A DNA stretch of 64,000 nt from Candida dubliniensis CD36 (GCF_000026945.1 NC_012863.1:372001-436000), one strand, 5' to 3'. Counted from the first letter of the stretch, positions 10,420 through 21,380 are shown. Notes: a model not told the origin generated them from the sequence alone. Translations and numbers: made by a program.

Positions 10420-11233
10420 TTTTCTAGGAATAGATGCAATTATCAATTGAGTAAATGAAATCAATTACAAGAAAAGGGGGAAAGGAAAAAAAAGATGAAA
10501 GGAAAAAAAAAAAAAAAAATTATGAAGGTGAAATAAGTCAATTTTTATAAAATTGAAAATTTCGTTGTTGAACAAACTGAATCACAGTCTCACGGAAGAC
10601 AAGGAGAGGGAGGGAGGAAAGAAGGAAGCAAGGGAGTATGTGTGTGGATATGTAAAAAAAATTTTACTCCAGATTTCGTTTTCCGCGGTATGGACCCATT
10701 GGCCAATCAAATTGCTCATTTCAACCTACATGCGAGTGTCTGATTTAATTTAGTCGCGCACTAACCGAGCGCTGCTACCAAATAGTTGGTCTTGATTAGC
10801 TATTTCCCATTCATTAAGTTCGGATCCAATTTCAACCTTTATATTAAAGAAGTTTTCCGGGGAAAACAAAGATCTTTTCTAAAATTATGTAATATGTGAT
10901 GTAAGATATTTTTGTTTTCTGTAGGGGTACCTTTGCTTTCAACAAGAAGGAACATGTTTACAGCGTAGTCGAAGAAAGAATCCTAGTTTTTGTTAATCAC
11001 AGATTCTAAAATTGCAGCCGAGAACCAAATGACAAACTCTTACCTAGTTGGATCGTGGTTTCTTCTGGTTAGATTGGTGATTCGGAGATGTATGCAACCC
11101 AAGTTCTGAGTTTATTCATTCGGCGTAAGGGAATCTAGCAATGCGACAAAACTACTACTGTAAACAAAAAAAAAATACTAACAAACACCAGAGCCCATCT
11201 GTCAAAACTCCATGTTGAACAATCAAAACAAAT
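10420..11233. promoter_or_regulatory. Divergent promoter region of MDH1-1 and TFC1
   Basis: An 814 bp divergent intergenic region. It has an A run at about 10504-10519, a purine-rich strand at 10600-10633 and the CCAAT palindrome described separately. The 66-codon frame at 10553-10753 has no family resemblance. No tRNA A and B boxes were found. Confidence 0.45.
10698..10707. promoter_or_regulatory. Back-to-back CCAAT boxes (HAP-type site)
   Basis: The palindrome ATTGGCCAAT places two CCAAT boxes head to head, and the plus-strand copy continues to CCAATCA. It lies ~280 bp upstream of the mitochondrial malate dehydrogenase start. CCAAT boxes bind the HAP complex, which controls respiratory and iron-dependent genes in yeasts. 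The site is seen; the regulation is inferred. Confidence 0.45.
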
Positions 11234-12754
11234 ATGCCTGAACTACAACAACCAGATAAGCACTCGATGGATATTCCTCACGTGGCGGCTATTGATCTTC
11301 CGCTAAATGTCCAAAATGTAACTAAAGCGGTTGATATGTTGGGTGGAGAAGAATTAATACGGGCATCAATAAGAGAATCGCATCCATTGGAATTGAGATT
11401 AAGAAAAGATCCATTCCATCATCCAATACAAGCCCTGAGTAATAATTCAGAAAGAATACTAGTGAAGATTAAAATTCCCAAAAAAAGCTTGCCTAAAAAT
11501 AGTGAATCACTTTCCATTCAACAATTACTTGAACTTAATAGCCAAGATAAACTGACACCTAGAGAACGGATTCAACCTGTTGCAATCATAGACAAAACAT
11601 ATCTGTTTAAAGCAATGGCAGACTTCCAAGTTTCCACAAGGAATAATTCCTTTGTACAGGATTTCAACAGAGTGATGATTAATCATAACAGTATAAATGA
11701 TATCAAAGATTACATTGATGAGCATCATGGCTGGCAGGGGTATGCCAATCTATCTAAAAAGTATTTCCAAAATAATGATCATCAATTGATTCCACCACCA
11801 ATATTATCTTCGATTAGATTTCCGTTTGATTACAAATATCAACAAAACCCTGGTACGTCGACAGTTAGAGATATCCATGGTGAAGTAAAAGTGATTTCAA
11901 ATCAGAATCGTCAAAAATTACACACATTATTAATAGATTATAATACCCCGACCCCGCAAGGACCGTTGGAGGAGATTAAAAAAAATTGGGACAAGTTGTC
12001 TAACGAAAATTTATCTGTTAACAGTACAGATTTTTTACTACTCCAGTGTATCAGGAAATTACAAGCCCTCTTTGAAATCAAACCTATTTGGAATAGAAAG
12101 CAACTATACAGCATACTTCCTGAAGATATGAAGAAATTTTTAAAGCATGCATTACCATATGTGACTTATACTTACAAAAGTGGTCCATGGCGTTTTTGCA
12201 ACATTAAATATGGGCTCGACGTTGTACATGACCCATCTTATTGGAGATCTCAAACTGAATATTTTCGAGTTCTTGGGTTCAGAAAGGGAACAAGCACGGA
12301 TGAGTCAAAGATGATAGTTCCACCTTCTTTGCAAGGGTCTTCAGAAGTGGTTGAAATACCAGAGAGTTTATTGTTTAATGGGGTTTCGTTACCTTCAGTG
12401 GCTACTTTCCAAATAGGAGATATTATGGATGCAGATATAATTAGTATACTTGAAGACCACCAGAATAGTATGGATGAGGATTTTTTAAGAAATGTATGTG
12501 ATCCTCAAGATGGTTGGATCAATCGACAAACAATGGAGGTGATAAGACGCGTGATGAGGTACAAATTGAAACAACTAGTAAATGAAGAAAGCATTGACCA
12601 AAGTAAAATACATAAGATTATCAATACCAACTATACTGAGGATAAAGACGATGAAGAAGAGGTTAATGATATACATGGGGACAGGAATGGACCTGATGAA
12701 TTAGACGAAGACGAGGACGAAGAGGAAGAAGAAGAAGATAATGCATTATATTAA
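11234..12754 (+). CDS. TFC1: TFIIIC tau95-type subunit
   Basis: A 506-residue protein matching the TFC1/GTF3C5 subunit of RNA polymerase III factor TFIIIC, which binds the A box of tRNA genes. The conserved N-terminal dimerisation part includes LGGEELIRASIRE and LELRLRKDPFHHP. The central segment has VAIIDKTYLFKAMADFQ and a C-terminal part with KHALPYVTYTYKSGPWR and IKYGLDVVHDPSYWRSQTEY. It ends in a long acidic tail (EDEDEEEEEED), as in the family. It is shorter than the yeast protein (~650), mainly between domains. The ATG at 11234 is the first in frame. Confidence 0.85.
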   Translation: MPELQQPDKHSMDIPHVAAIDLPLNVQNVTKAVDMLGGEELIRASIRESHPLELRLRKDPFHHPIQALSNNSERILVKIKIPKKSLPKNSESLSIQQLLELNSQDKLTPRERIQPVAIIDKTYLFKAMADFQVSTRNNSFVQDFNRVMINHNSINDIKDYIDEHHGWQGYANLSKKYFQNNDHQLIPPPILSSIRFPFDYKYQQNPGTSTVRDIHGEVKVISNQNRQKLHTLLIDYNTPTPQGPLEEIKKNWDKLSNENLSVNSTDFLLLQCIRKLQALFEIKPIWNRKQLYSILPEDMKKFLKHALPYVTYTYKSGPWRFCNIKYGLDVVHDPSYWRSQTEYFRVLGFRKGTSTDESKMIVPPSLQGSSEVVEIPESLLFNGVSLPSVATFQIGDIMDADIISILEDHQNSMDEDFLRNVCDPQDGWINRQTMEVIRRVMRYKLKQLVNEESIDQSKIHKIINTNYTEDKDDEEEVNDIHGDRNGPDELDEDEDEEEEEEDNALY

Positions 12755-13153
12755 TGTGACTGGGAAAACACTGTAAAGTATATATGATGACATTTGTAGT
12801 TTAATGTTATTTGTAATACTACTTCTTTATAGTTACTGCATGTTAATGCTCTATATAATTATATGCTGGTACTTTAGCAAGATTTCCCGTTCAACTGAGC
12901 TGACCAAACTTGTGGTCTATTCATAAAGTTGTTTGTGGCTAAACTAGGAAGGAGACGAAGATGTTGCGGGAAGTGACAGACACGTATAATCAAATACGCA
13001 ACTAGAAAGAGAAGAAAAATAACAGCACACCTGACCAAGTTGAAAAAAAAAAAAAAAAAAAAATACAAAAAAACAACGAATCCAAATAAAAGCTGAGTTT
13101 TTAAGCATATCTGCAATTAGCACAACTACATAACAAAGAATCAAGCTATATCA
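12755..13153. other. TFC1 3' region and DPM3 promoter
   Basis: These 399 bp between two plus-strand genes hold an A run of ~21 bases at about 13043-13063, some 90 bp before the DPM3 start. No other feature is seen. The minus-strand frames here are poly-Phe shadows of the A run. Confidence 0.3.
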
Positions 13154-13432
13154 ATGACAAAAGCCACTGAAACAGGATTAACAATTTTTGCCTTATCAGC
13201 TATATATTTTGCTCTCGTTACTGGTGTTATCCCAATTCCAGCTAAAATACACGACGAAATATTGCCATACTTGCCATGGTGGGGATTAGTTACATTTGGA
13301 TCATATGCCTTGTCAACATTAGGTTGGGGAATTGTTACATTCAAAGACAAAGAACATAAATACAATGAATTAAAAATACAAATCGATGAAGCTAAAGATT
13401 TCTACAAAACAAAAGGTATTGATTTGGATTAA
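13154..13432 (+). CDS. DPM3: Dolichol-phosphate mannose synthase subunit 3
   Basis: A 92-residue ER membrane protein. Two hydrophobic helices (about residues 8-26 and 36-57) are followed by a charged coiled C-terminal segment (KDKEHKYNELKIQIDEAKDF), the layout of Dpm3. In fungi with the human-type complex, Dpm3 anchors and stabilises the catalytic subunit Dpm1, which makes dolichol-phosphate mannose for N-glycans, GPI anchors and O-mannosylation. S. cerevisiae lacks it, so its presence is typical of Candida. GPI14, encoded further right, uses the same mannose donor. Confidence 0.85.
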   Translation: MTKATETGLTIFALSAIYFALVTGVIPIPAKIHDEILPYLPWWGLVTFGSYALSTLGWGIVTFKDKEHKYNELKIQIDEAKDFYKTKGIDLD

Positions 13433-13553
13433 ATGTCAATGTGAATGAAAAAGTCATTACCTACTTGAATAAAATAAGAATATATATAAATAAATAAATA
13501 AATATTGGAAGTCTAGTTTTTATGTTGGTCTAACCATATACATGTATACATAT

Positions 13554-14255
13554 CTAGCTTGATGCCAAGGTTTTCTTTTGTTTCAACTTCTTTTCAACTT
13601 CAGCAAATACTCTAATTGAAACAGGGACAGACCCCCAACTGTCGTCATCATCATCCTTTCCTGGTTGTCCTTCTGTGCCCTGCTTGATTTCCTTATCCAG
13701 TTTGTTGGCCAATGACACTGGGTAATTTTCTCTTTTCAAATATTTTAATGGAGCATTAAAGTTCTCTGGCCAACGACCTCCTTGAGACACTAAACGTTCA
13801 GCTGCTTGTTTCCGCTTTAAGTCCCAATCTTTCAAATCTTCGTCAAATAGTTCCCATACACAGTTAATACACCCACTCATACAACAGTTGTCCGGTTCTG
13901 GTGGTCTTGCAGGTACAGTAATCCCAGCAATAACTCGAGATTCTCCACGATCTATACGACTTGATGCCTTTCTATCTTCTCCTTTGATTCTACCCCCAAA
14001 CACCTTGGCTATTCTTTCTTCTGCAGATAAGTTATCTAAAGTGTAATTCCCAACAAATGTTGTCTTTGTGTGAGCTTTTAGTTTAGCCAAGTCCTTTGTA
14101 GACATTAAGCTTGCTTCTATTGGATGCTGTGGGTGTGAAGGTGTACGCAATACCAAATCGTAAAATGCATATTTTCTACGAGTAGTGTCGGATGTTTTCT
14201 TAGCTGGTGTTGGTCTTGACTTTGCCAACGTTGCTAGTTGCCTTCGAATGATCAT
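13554..14255 (-). CDS. Oxidoreductase-like domain protein, probably mitochondrial
   Basis: From the ATG at 14255 this is 233 residues. The first residues (MIIRRQLATLAKSRPTPAKK) are basic and hydrophobic, as in a mitochondrial presequence. An ATG 90 bases upstream would add a Lys-rich, Phe-rich stretch and is unlikely. The core at about residues 115-144 (PARPPEPDNCCMSG, CINCVWELFDEDL) is the short Cys-rich oxidoreductase-like domain (PF09791) found in human OXLD1 and fungal relatives. The four clustered Cys suggest metal or redox chemistry, but the function is not established. It converges on DPM3. Confidence 0.75.
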   Translation of the reverse strand: MIIRRQLATLAKSRPTPAKKTSDTTRRKYAFYDLVLRTPSHPQHPIEASLMSTKDLAKLKAHTKTTFVGNYTLDNLSAEERIAKVFGGRIKGEDRKASSRIDRGESRVIAGITVPARPPEPDNCCMSGCINCVWELFDEDLKDWDLKRKQAAERLVSQGGRWPENFNAPLKYLKRENYPVSLANKLDKEIKQGTEGQPGKDDDDDSWGSVPVSIRVFAEVEKKLKQKKTLASS

Positions 14256-16326
14256 TATAAAGAAGATAAAATACAAACTATCAAAAGAAGTTCTTATTTG
14301 TTTACAGATCTCTTCTCTTTTTGTTTGCCTTTTTTTTTTCCCCATTCTTTCTCATTTTTCTTTCCCCCAGTTTGGCCTCAAATTGTGTTTGGCCCGGCGA
14401 ATCAAAATTTATCTCCAGGTTCCCATTAATCTTATTTGAGAGTTATATATCGTACGTGCCAGTTTTACCCAATTGTAAGCTATAATCTATATGATTTAAC
14501 TTTGATCATTTCAGTTGAATTAAGGCACTAGCTGCTAATAACTTTTCTAGATAGACTCTTGTAAATTGATTTAAGGTGCGACCATATACATGTAAATATT
14601 ATAATTCTAAATACCCCATACATTGTATTTTATAGGAGAGTCATTACAGAAGATGGCAACAAATTGACATCTCCCGGGAAATTGAGGTTCAAAAAGTACT
14701 ATTATATTTTAGCTGGGTCATGACAACCATTACAAAATCATTTTTCAGAATGGAGTAACTAATCTATAAAATCTGTTTATATGCTCTAGGTATGTGGATC
14801 TAAAGTTTTAATAAAATAACTGCTCTGACTTACCAATATCTAGAAGAAGTCTTTTTGGTGTTTAAAGTATATGTCTACAAGCAAGCACCTTGTAAATTCA
14901 GTTTGTTTGTACTAGATTATAGTGTAATCATCACAGTAGTTTGTCGTTTTGAACGTAGAAACTGTGTGTAATAACTTATTTACCTGTAATGGTCATTCCC
15001 ATTTTCTCAATGCCTTCAAAATTTTGCATCTCTTGTTATCTTAATCATGACTTTAGTATTGTTTCTTTTTTTTATAATTTTCATCTATTTATTTGGTGTA
15101 AAATTTTGATAAGGTGTATGTAAGAAAAGAAATTTTGCGACATCAGAACTGAAATTCCTATCTAGTTTCTCATAAAACAGACCATTTCAAAAGGCGGATG
15201 AAATTTTAAACTACAAATTCAATCATATTATAAGGTTCAGAAAACTAAAGTATTTTCAGACCTAAAAAAGATTACTTGATTTGAGGCTGATAAATACTTT
15301 GAAATTTAGCCATTACTGGCTGGTGTTGAAGTGGAATAAACATTGGAACTGTTTTCTTTCAAAAACAAAAGATTCAATAATGTAACAATAAAGTTTAATA
15401 AACAAAATATTGCAACCTCGAAATATATTCAAAAAAAAAAAAATGAAAAGTACTATTTTTAAACTAAAAATATGCTTCCTCGTTCCGGGAAATAAAAGGT
15501 CGAGCTTATTTAGTTGCTATTATCTTTGCAAATAAGTTTTCGCTGTATCGATATTGAAATACTAACAGCAATCCACTGACAGGTGAAAGCCGAAGGTTAT
15601 ATTGGAATTTCACATAGGAGTTCAATGAACATTATTAAGTCCTTGTGATTTTAAACCTGGGCCTTCAGATTCTTGTTTAATTTTTTTCTTATTACACCAC
15701 GGATCAGTGGTTATTATTATCTTGTTGCAATAGAAAACATTTATTCAGTTTGATAACCAGACTTTGCAACTTTTTTTTCAATTTTATGCTCTTCATCCAA
15801 TATGGATTTGTTTAGAATTTTGGGTGACTATTCTCATTCTCTATTCAGGTTATTTCATCAATATCGTGGTAACCTACGATTAGGGAATACTATTCTTCAT
15901 TTGATTTAGAGTTTTCAATTATTAAAATCTTGAACTTTGGTTATCTTTTTCTACTTTTTGGATTATCTTTGTTATAATGAACAATATGAATGGACTCGAA
16001 AACAAATAAACTTACGTTTTAAGGTTGCCTTTATAATTAACTAACTTTCGCACGGCTTATTTTTTTTTTTTTTTTTGCCATTGTAGTTTATCACCAATTT
16101 GATTGTAGTCCGTTTTCGATACCTTAGCCTTACTAGTATTATTGAAAATAAGCTATTTCAGCTTAAATTACAGTTGGACAAAACTATTTGTCATTTGATA
16201 CCGTATTTTTTTTCCAAGTATGACACAAAAACCTTAGAATAGAGGTTTCATAAAAAATTGTCTTAGTACAGTATTTTTTTTGGGTAATGTGCAGGCTTAT
16301 CGCAACCAGCACCTTAATTTTGCAAC

Positions 16327-16332
16327 CACGTG
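16327..16332. promoter_or_regulatory. Pho4-type site CACGTGGG upstream of PHO89
   Basis: CACGTG followed by GGG matches the high-affinity Pho4 site known from the yeast PHO5 UASp2. It lies in a GC-richer island 2.5 kb upstream of PHO89. Weaker CACGTT cores are at 16657-16662 (reverse), 17300-17305 and 17835-17840. The distance is large for a yeast promoter, so function is uncertain. Confidence 0.4.
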
Positions 16333-17712
16333 GGGTGGCCTTACAACAAGGAAAGCACTCAGCGTGGTTTCGGAACAAGGATTCTTCGATGAACAGAAAA
16401 GTTAAACTCACACTAATAGTTCATCTGTTTTGTGTTTTTAATTATCTCTCCACAATGATTCTGGATCAGATTTTGGATGCTTATAGTTGGAATCCTTATT
16501 CATCAGCCTCACTTTTTTTACTATGCTGCAATGAATTGATGAACTAATATCTATAAGTAAATAAACCACTGACATGTCGACCCTACAAGTTGTTCTCAAT
16601 AGGAATGCTAGAACAATTTTGTTTATATTGTGCATAATATAATCCGAACAACAGCCAACGTGGTTGTTGTTGTTGTCTTTGACAAGAAAAATGCAACGAT
16701 GATTATACCCTTTTCCTCATTTGATTCCGGTTTAATTAATTGACTGTGTTAATTTTTTTTTTTAGCTCCTTTTACTTTCTATTGCAATCCAAAACCCAAA
16801 GTCAATTTAAGATTTTCAATTATTCATCTTATTAGAGAATCAAGATAAGCTTTACATAATTGTGATGAATATGAGTATACATTTACAGTTTTTTTATAAA
16901 AAATTTATTTAAGTATAGTGTGACGAAATTCTCTTTACGGCAACTATAGATTCTCAGTAATAATATAACCTTTCTGAATGGCGCCATTCTTCCCACCAAA
17001 GCATTTGTTTATCCCAGAAGTTTGGCGTATACTATAGGAAAATAATACTACAAGTAAATAAAAGCGCAAAGAAATAATGAATAATATAGGTAAACAGATT
17101 GGATTCAGAATACTGTAATTTATGGAATTTCTTAATCTCCTTTGTTTGCTGTTTTGACCACAAGATTCACCATTAAATTATTTACAGATTATTTAAACAG
17201 TATTTGAAACCGCTTTCATATTTTTTACAAATTGTAATATATCACACAATGTTGTTCCAAGTATTAATTCTTTGGTTTTACTTGTCATGACCCCTTGCCC
17301 ACGTTTCAATACTGTATAATCCACATTAAAACATACATCGACTTTGCATATAATGTTAGATGTCTAAAAAGAATTTCAGACGTTGAAAGGAAAGCTTGGT
17401 AATATTATTAGTCACCATCTTTAAACTCATAATTGTTTCTATTTTTTTTTTAATATGTATTTTGATCACTTGATTTTTTACTATTCTAGACTTGATCCCA
17501 GTACACCGTATCCTTCAGTTGAGTTTATAATTGTTGGAACTCTCGAGCCATTTACGTTTTTAAAATTATACTTTTTCCTTGCAAGATTGGTCTTTAAACT
17601 GTTCTAAGAGTCCTTTTCGAGTAATTCTATCCTTATATGAGTTTAGATAGAGTGAATTAATTAAGTTTTGATATTTAATTTAGTTTAATGTAGTGATTTT
17701 TCTTTTTTTTTT

Positions 17713-17720
17713 TTTCTTGG
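17713..17720 (-). promoter_or_regulatory. Rim101-type motif CCAAGAAA
   Basis: TTTCTTGG on the plus strand is CCAAGAAA on the minus strand, the sequence bound by C. albicans Rim101 in alkaline-pH response. It lies 1.1 kb upstream of PHO89, a sodium/phosphate symporter gene known to be induced at alkaline pH. It adjoins a T run, so chance is possible. Confidence 0.4.
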
Positions 17721-18236
17721 TTGCAATTTCACTGTTTGGATTTCGGTGTTTTCTTTGTTATAGAAGGGAAGGGGAGGGAGGGAAGGCGTAGAAGATCATA
17801 CTACCAGATACTACCACTTTGTTTGGTTTGTAATCACGTTGTACGGTTTATAATACCCGTAATACCTTGGCATCTTTCACAACCCTTCTTGTCGCCGCCT
17901 GGATCCATCTCTCTAACAACAAATATATTTCCATGATTTTTACTCATAGATACCATTTTTTTATTTTTTTATTGAAATAGCCCATTTATTTAATGGAACT
18001 CTCCAGTATTCGTGATACATGAAAGAAACAATGAAAACTGTATCAACAAACTAAATATTAGTTATACAACGTAAATTGCAACCATTATTTGAAATACCAC
18101 CACCACCACTACTACTAACGCATCCACCTTCGACCTCTGTGACTTAGCGGAGATTCATTTATCCAACATTTCTATTAAGATTTAGAGAATCCAATTGACA
18201 AAAGTATTTCTCTTGGGTATTATTTGATTTCAATTG

Positions 18237-18244
18237 CCAAGAAA
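18237..18244 (+). promoter_or_regulatory. Rim101-type motif GCCAAGAAA
   Basis: The extended motif GCCAAGAAA (18236-18244) lies ~590 bp upstream of the PHO89 start. Together with the copy at 17713 it gives two exact CCAAGAAA motifs in the promoter-proximal 1.1 kb. Alkaline induction of PHO89 through Rim101 is established knowledge; binding to these exact sites is inferred. Confidence 0.45.
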
Positions 18245-18831
18245 TGCTGAATTTTACTACAAGTTTATTGGGGCAACTTTGGTGCCGTGCTACGGTCTTA
18301 AATGAAACCTGTCGCCTAATGGTGGTAACTTTTACTCACTGTTGCTCCCACCCGCGCCTAAAACTTTGTTGTTTAAGTTTTTTATTTTCTTTTTTTCTTT
18401 TATTTTTTATTTATGACAAGAAAAAAAAAAAAAATAATACAATAGAAATAATTTTGCAATTATTTTTCTTGTCCAAAGTGAAAACTTATGCAAATCCTCT
18501 TCTTCTTTTTTAATAATTTATAAACAAAAAAATAAAGATCAATTAAGAAACAGAACAAATTGAGATACTCTTGCAAATATCCCATGTGTCTACCGTATTA
18601 CTGTAAGCTAGTTACATTTCTAAAACTGAAACCGGGAATATAAATATTCTTCATTTACCTTGTATGAATTGGTTCTTGATTTTTTGAATACTTCCTTTTT
18701 TTTTGTTTTGCAGTTTTTTTTTTTTTTCAGTATTAGATATCAAATCAGATAAACATTTGTTAATTTTCCCCCCATATCTGTCATTTTAGTAGAGAAATTC
18801 CCAAAAAAAAAAACAACAACAAATATAAACA

Positions 18832-20637
18832 ATGGCGTTACATCAATTTGACTATTTGTTTGCAATCGCCATGATCTTTGCGTTCTTGGACGCTTGGAAC
18901 ATTGGTGCCAATGATGTTGCAAACTCGTTCTCATCATCAGTTTCATCAAGATCTTTGAAATATTGGCAAGCTATGATTTTGGCTGCTATCATGGAGTTTT
19001 TGGGTGCAGTGTTAGTTGGTTCACGTGTGTCTGATACCATCAGAAATAAAATTGTTGATATTGCTGTCTTTAAGAATGAACCTGCTGTTTTGATGTTGAC
19101 TATGACCACTGCCTTGATTGGTTCATCAACTTGGTTGACTGTTGCAACCTCTATTGGTATGCCAGTTTCTACTACTCACTCTATTGTTGGTGCTGTTATT
19201 GGTGCCGCTATTGCAGCCAAAGGTGGTAATAATATTATTTGGGGTTGGAAAGGTGTTGCTCAAATCATTGCCTCTTGGTTTATTGCCCCTGCTATTGCTG
19301 GTGCCTTTGCTTCTATTATTTTCTTAATTTCTAAATTTGGTGTTTTGGAAGTTAAAAACCCAAGAACATCATTAAGAAACGCTATGTTGCTTGTCCCTAT
19401 GCTTGTGTTTGTTGCATTTTCTATTTTGACTATGCTTATTGTTTGGAAAGGTAGTCCAAAATTGAAGTTGAACACATTGTCCACTGGTACCACCGTAGGT
19501 GCTATTTTTGGAACTGGTGGTGTTGCAACTGCTGTTTACTTCTTGTTTGCTTACCCATACTACAGAAGAAAATTGGTACACGAAGACTGGACTTTGCAAT
19601 GGTACGATATTTTTAGAGGTCCTATTTACTGGTTCAAGTCTACTGACAATATTCCACCAATTCCAGAAGGTCAAACTTTGACTAAAGACTATTACAAGGG
19701 AAGAAGATATGACGAAGCTGGAAATTTGGTAGTTCTTGGAACTGACAGAGATGCTTCTGCTGGCGTTGTCGAAGCTGCTCACGATGGTGAAGACTCTAAT
19801 TCCGATGGTGAAAAAACATCTGCTGTTGTCCAAAACCAACCTTCCTCAGTTGATTCTGAGAAACAACCAGCCCCATCAGCCGCTGGTACTGCTGAATACA
19901 AAGGCGAAAACTCAAGATGGCCTAATAAATTCCCTGGGTACCTTAAATTGGCTAAAGAATCACCAAAAAATTGGCCATTAGTGTTTTTCTTGCTTTTAAC
20001 TCATGGTGTTAGACAAGATATTATTGCCAATCAAGCTGGTTCCAAAGACGTCTTGGCTGGTGACTTGCACAAAATGCACACTGCATCCAAGTATTACGAC
20101 AACAAAATTGAATACATGTACTCCCTTTTGCAAGCAATCACTGCCTGTACCATGTCTTTTGCTCACGGTGCCAATGATATTGCTAACGCTACTGGTCCTC
20201 TTGCTACTGTTTATTTAGTTTGGACTACCAACACCACAGCTTCCAAAGCTGAAGTTCCAGTTTGGGTTTTGTGTTACGCTGCTGGTGCTTTAGTTATTGG
20301 GTTATGGACTTATGGTTACCACATCATGGCTAACTTGGGAAATAAATTGATTTTGCAATCACCAGCAAGAGGTTTCTCTATTGAATTGGGTGCTGCTGTC
20401 ACTACTGTTATGGCTACTCAATTGAAAATTCCAATCTCTACTACCCAATCTGCTGTTGGTGCCACTGTCTTCGTTGGTTTATGTAACAGAGAATGGAAAT
20501 CCGTCAACTGGAGAATGGTTGCATGGTGTTATTTGGGTTGGATTATTACTTTACCATGTGCTGGTTTAATTGCTGGTCTTCTAAATGCAATAATCTTGTA
20601 TGCACCATCTAAAGGTGTAAGCTACACTATGACTTAG
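18832..20637 (+). CDS. PHO89: Sodium/phosphate symporter
   Basis: A 601-residue PiT-family plasma-membrane transporter that imports phosphate with sodium, most active at alkaline pH. It has the duplicated family signature: NIGANDVANSF near residue 22 and HGANDIANATGPLA near 445. Each copy is followed by the VSTTHSIVGAV or ISTTQSAVGA repeat. About twelve membrane segments flank a polar loop (residues ~290-370, rich in Ser, Glu and Asp) as in Pho89. The ATG at 18832 follows an A-rich leader and is the first in frame. Codon use is highly biased toward TTG and GGT, suggesting strong expression when induced. Confidence 0.95.
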   Translation: MALHQFDYLFAIAMIFAFLDAWNIGANDVANSFSSSVSSRSLKYWQAMILAAIMEFLGAVLVGSRVSDTIRNKIVDIAVFKNEPAVLMLTMTTALIGSSTWLTVATSIGMPVSTTHSIVGAVIGAAIAAKGGNNIIWGWKGVAQIIASWFIAPAIAGAFASIIFLISKFGVLEVKNPRTSLRNAMLLVPMLVFVAFSILTMLIVWKGSPKLKLNTLSTGTTVGAIFGTGGVATAVYFLFAYPYYRRKLVHEDWTLQWYDIFRGPIYWFKSTDNIPPIPEGQTLTKDYYKGRRYDEAGNLVVLGTDRDASAGVVEAAHDGEDSNSDGEKTSAVVQNQPSSVDSEKQPAPSAAGTAEYKGENSRWPNKFPGYLKLAKESPKNWPLVFFLLLTHGVRQDIIANQAGSKDVLAGDLHKMHTASKYYDNKIEYMYSLLQAITACTMSFAHGANDIANATGPLATVYLVWTTNTTASKAEVPVWVLCYAAGALVIGLWTYGYHIMANLGNKLILQSPARGFSIELGAAVTTVMATQLKIPISTTQSAVGATVFVGLCNREWKSVNWRMVAWCYLGWIITLPCAGLIAGLLNAIILYAPSKGVSYTMT

Positions 20638-20779
20638 ACGTTGTTTTTGGTTTCCATTTAGCATTTTATACTATTCTTACTATTTCTTTATTATTTCGTT
20701 TTCTAATTTCTTAATTAATATTAGCTTCATTGTAATGTGAAATGTTCCATGTAATACTTTGATGGTTTTTTTTTTTGTC

Positions 20780-20815
<36 letters not shown>

Positions 20816-21380
20816 GTGATAGAGGTCGTCAAAAGACAATTATAGATTTGGAAAGAAAGGAATATACAAGATATATCAAGAACAAAAGTCCCGTTTATTT
20901 ATATTTGCTGGATCCAGTGGGTGTCTTAAGTTGCAACCGAGTTGATTATTAATCTTTATTTTTCATTTATCATGATGCCAATTGATTATTTGCTTAGCAC
21001 TAGGATAATATCAATTGAGATGACTCGATGATAAAGTTGTTGCAATTCTAGGATTCAGAAAATTATCAATTCCTGAAAATGGAGGTTCAACAATAGCTCT
21101 TTAATTACGGTTCAGAATCCTCTAATAGTAACCCTGCTTACAAATGAATATCTTTATGACAATTTGTATCAATATTAGATGAAGAACTAGCAGAACTTAC
21201 TTAGCACATTAATTGTGATATTACCTTTTCCGGTTTACTGGACACATTAATTGATTGCGACGAACAAAAAAAAAAACAAAACTAAACAACACCTACAAAA
21301 GACACAACAAGATCAATAGAGCTTGTCTGGTTATTCACATCCTCTACTTCCTCAATTTCATCAATCAACATCTTACATCA
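20638..21380. other. PHO89 3' region and CAP2 promoter
   Basis: These 743 bp contain the AT repeat at 20785-20813 and no gene. The CAP2 open frame extends upstream to a TTG at 21255, but without an ATG, so this part is leader. No RNA gene was found. Confidence 0.35.
20785..20813. repeat. AT dinucleotide microsatellite
   Basis: A perfect alternating AT tract of 29 bases lies ~150 bp after the PHO89 stop. It is probably length-variable between strains and may help 3'-end formation, as TA-rich elements do in yeasts. Confidence 0.8.

Larger units (their letters stand above)
14256..18831. promoter_or_regulatory. 4.6 kb gene-free upstream region of PHO89
   Basis: No protein frame with family resemblance is present. 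The two longest ATG frames (16287-16547 and 18244-18513, plus strand) are 86 and 89 codons with no recognisable motif. The stretch is AT-rich with many homopolymer runs, and has GC-richer islands at 16290-16400 and 17740-17900. The PHO89 side holds Pho4-type E-boxes (16327, 16657, 17300, 17835) and two Rim101-type motifs (17713, 18237). Very long upstream regions are common at highly regulated Candida genes. No tRNA, snRNA or LTR could be supported. Confidence 0.5.

Noticed and set aside
14256..18831. LTR or retrotransposon relic
   Set aside because: No TG...CA ends with direct repeats, no reverse transcriptase frame, no tRNA primer site seen.
21081..21125. Possible tRNA B box (GGTTCAA and GGTTCAGAATCC)
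   Set aside because: No A box at the right distance and no cloverleaf could be drawn.
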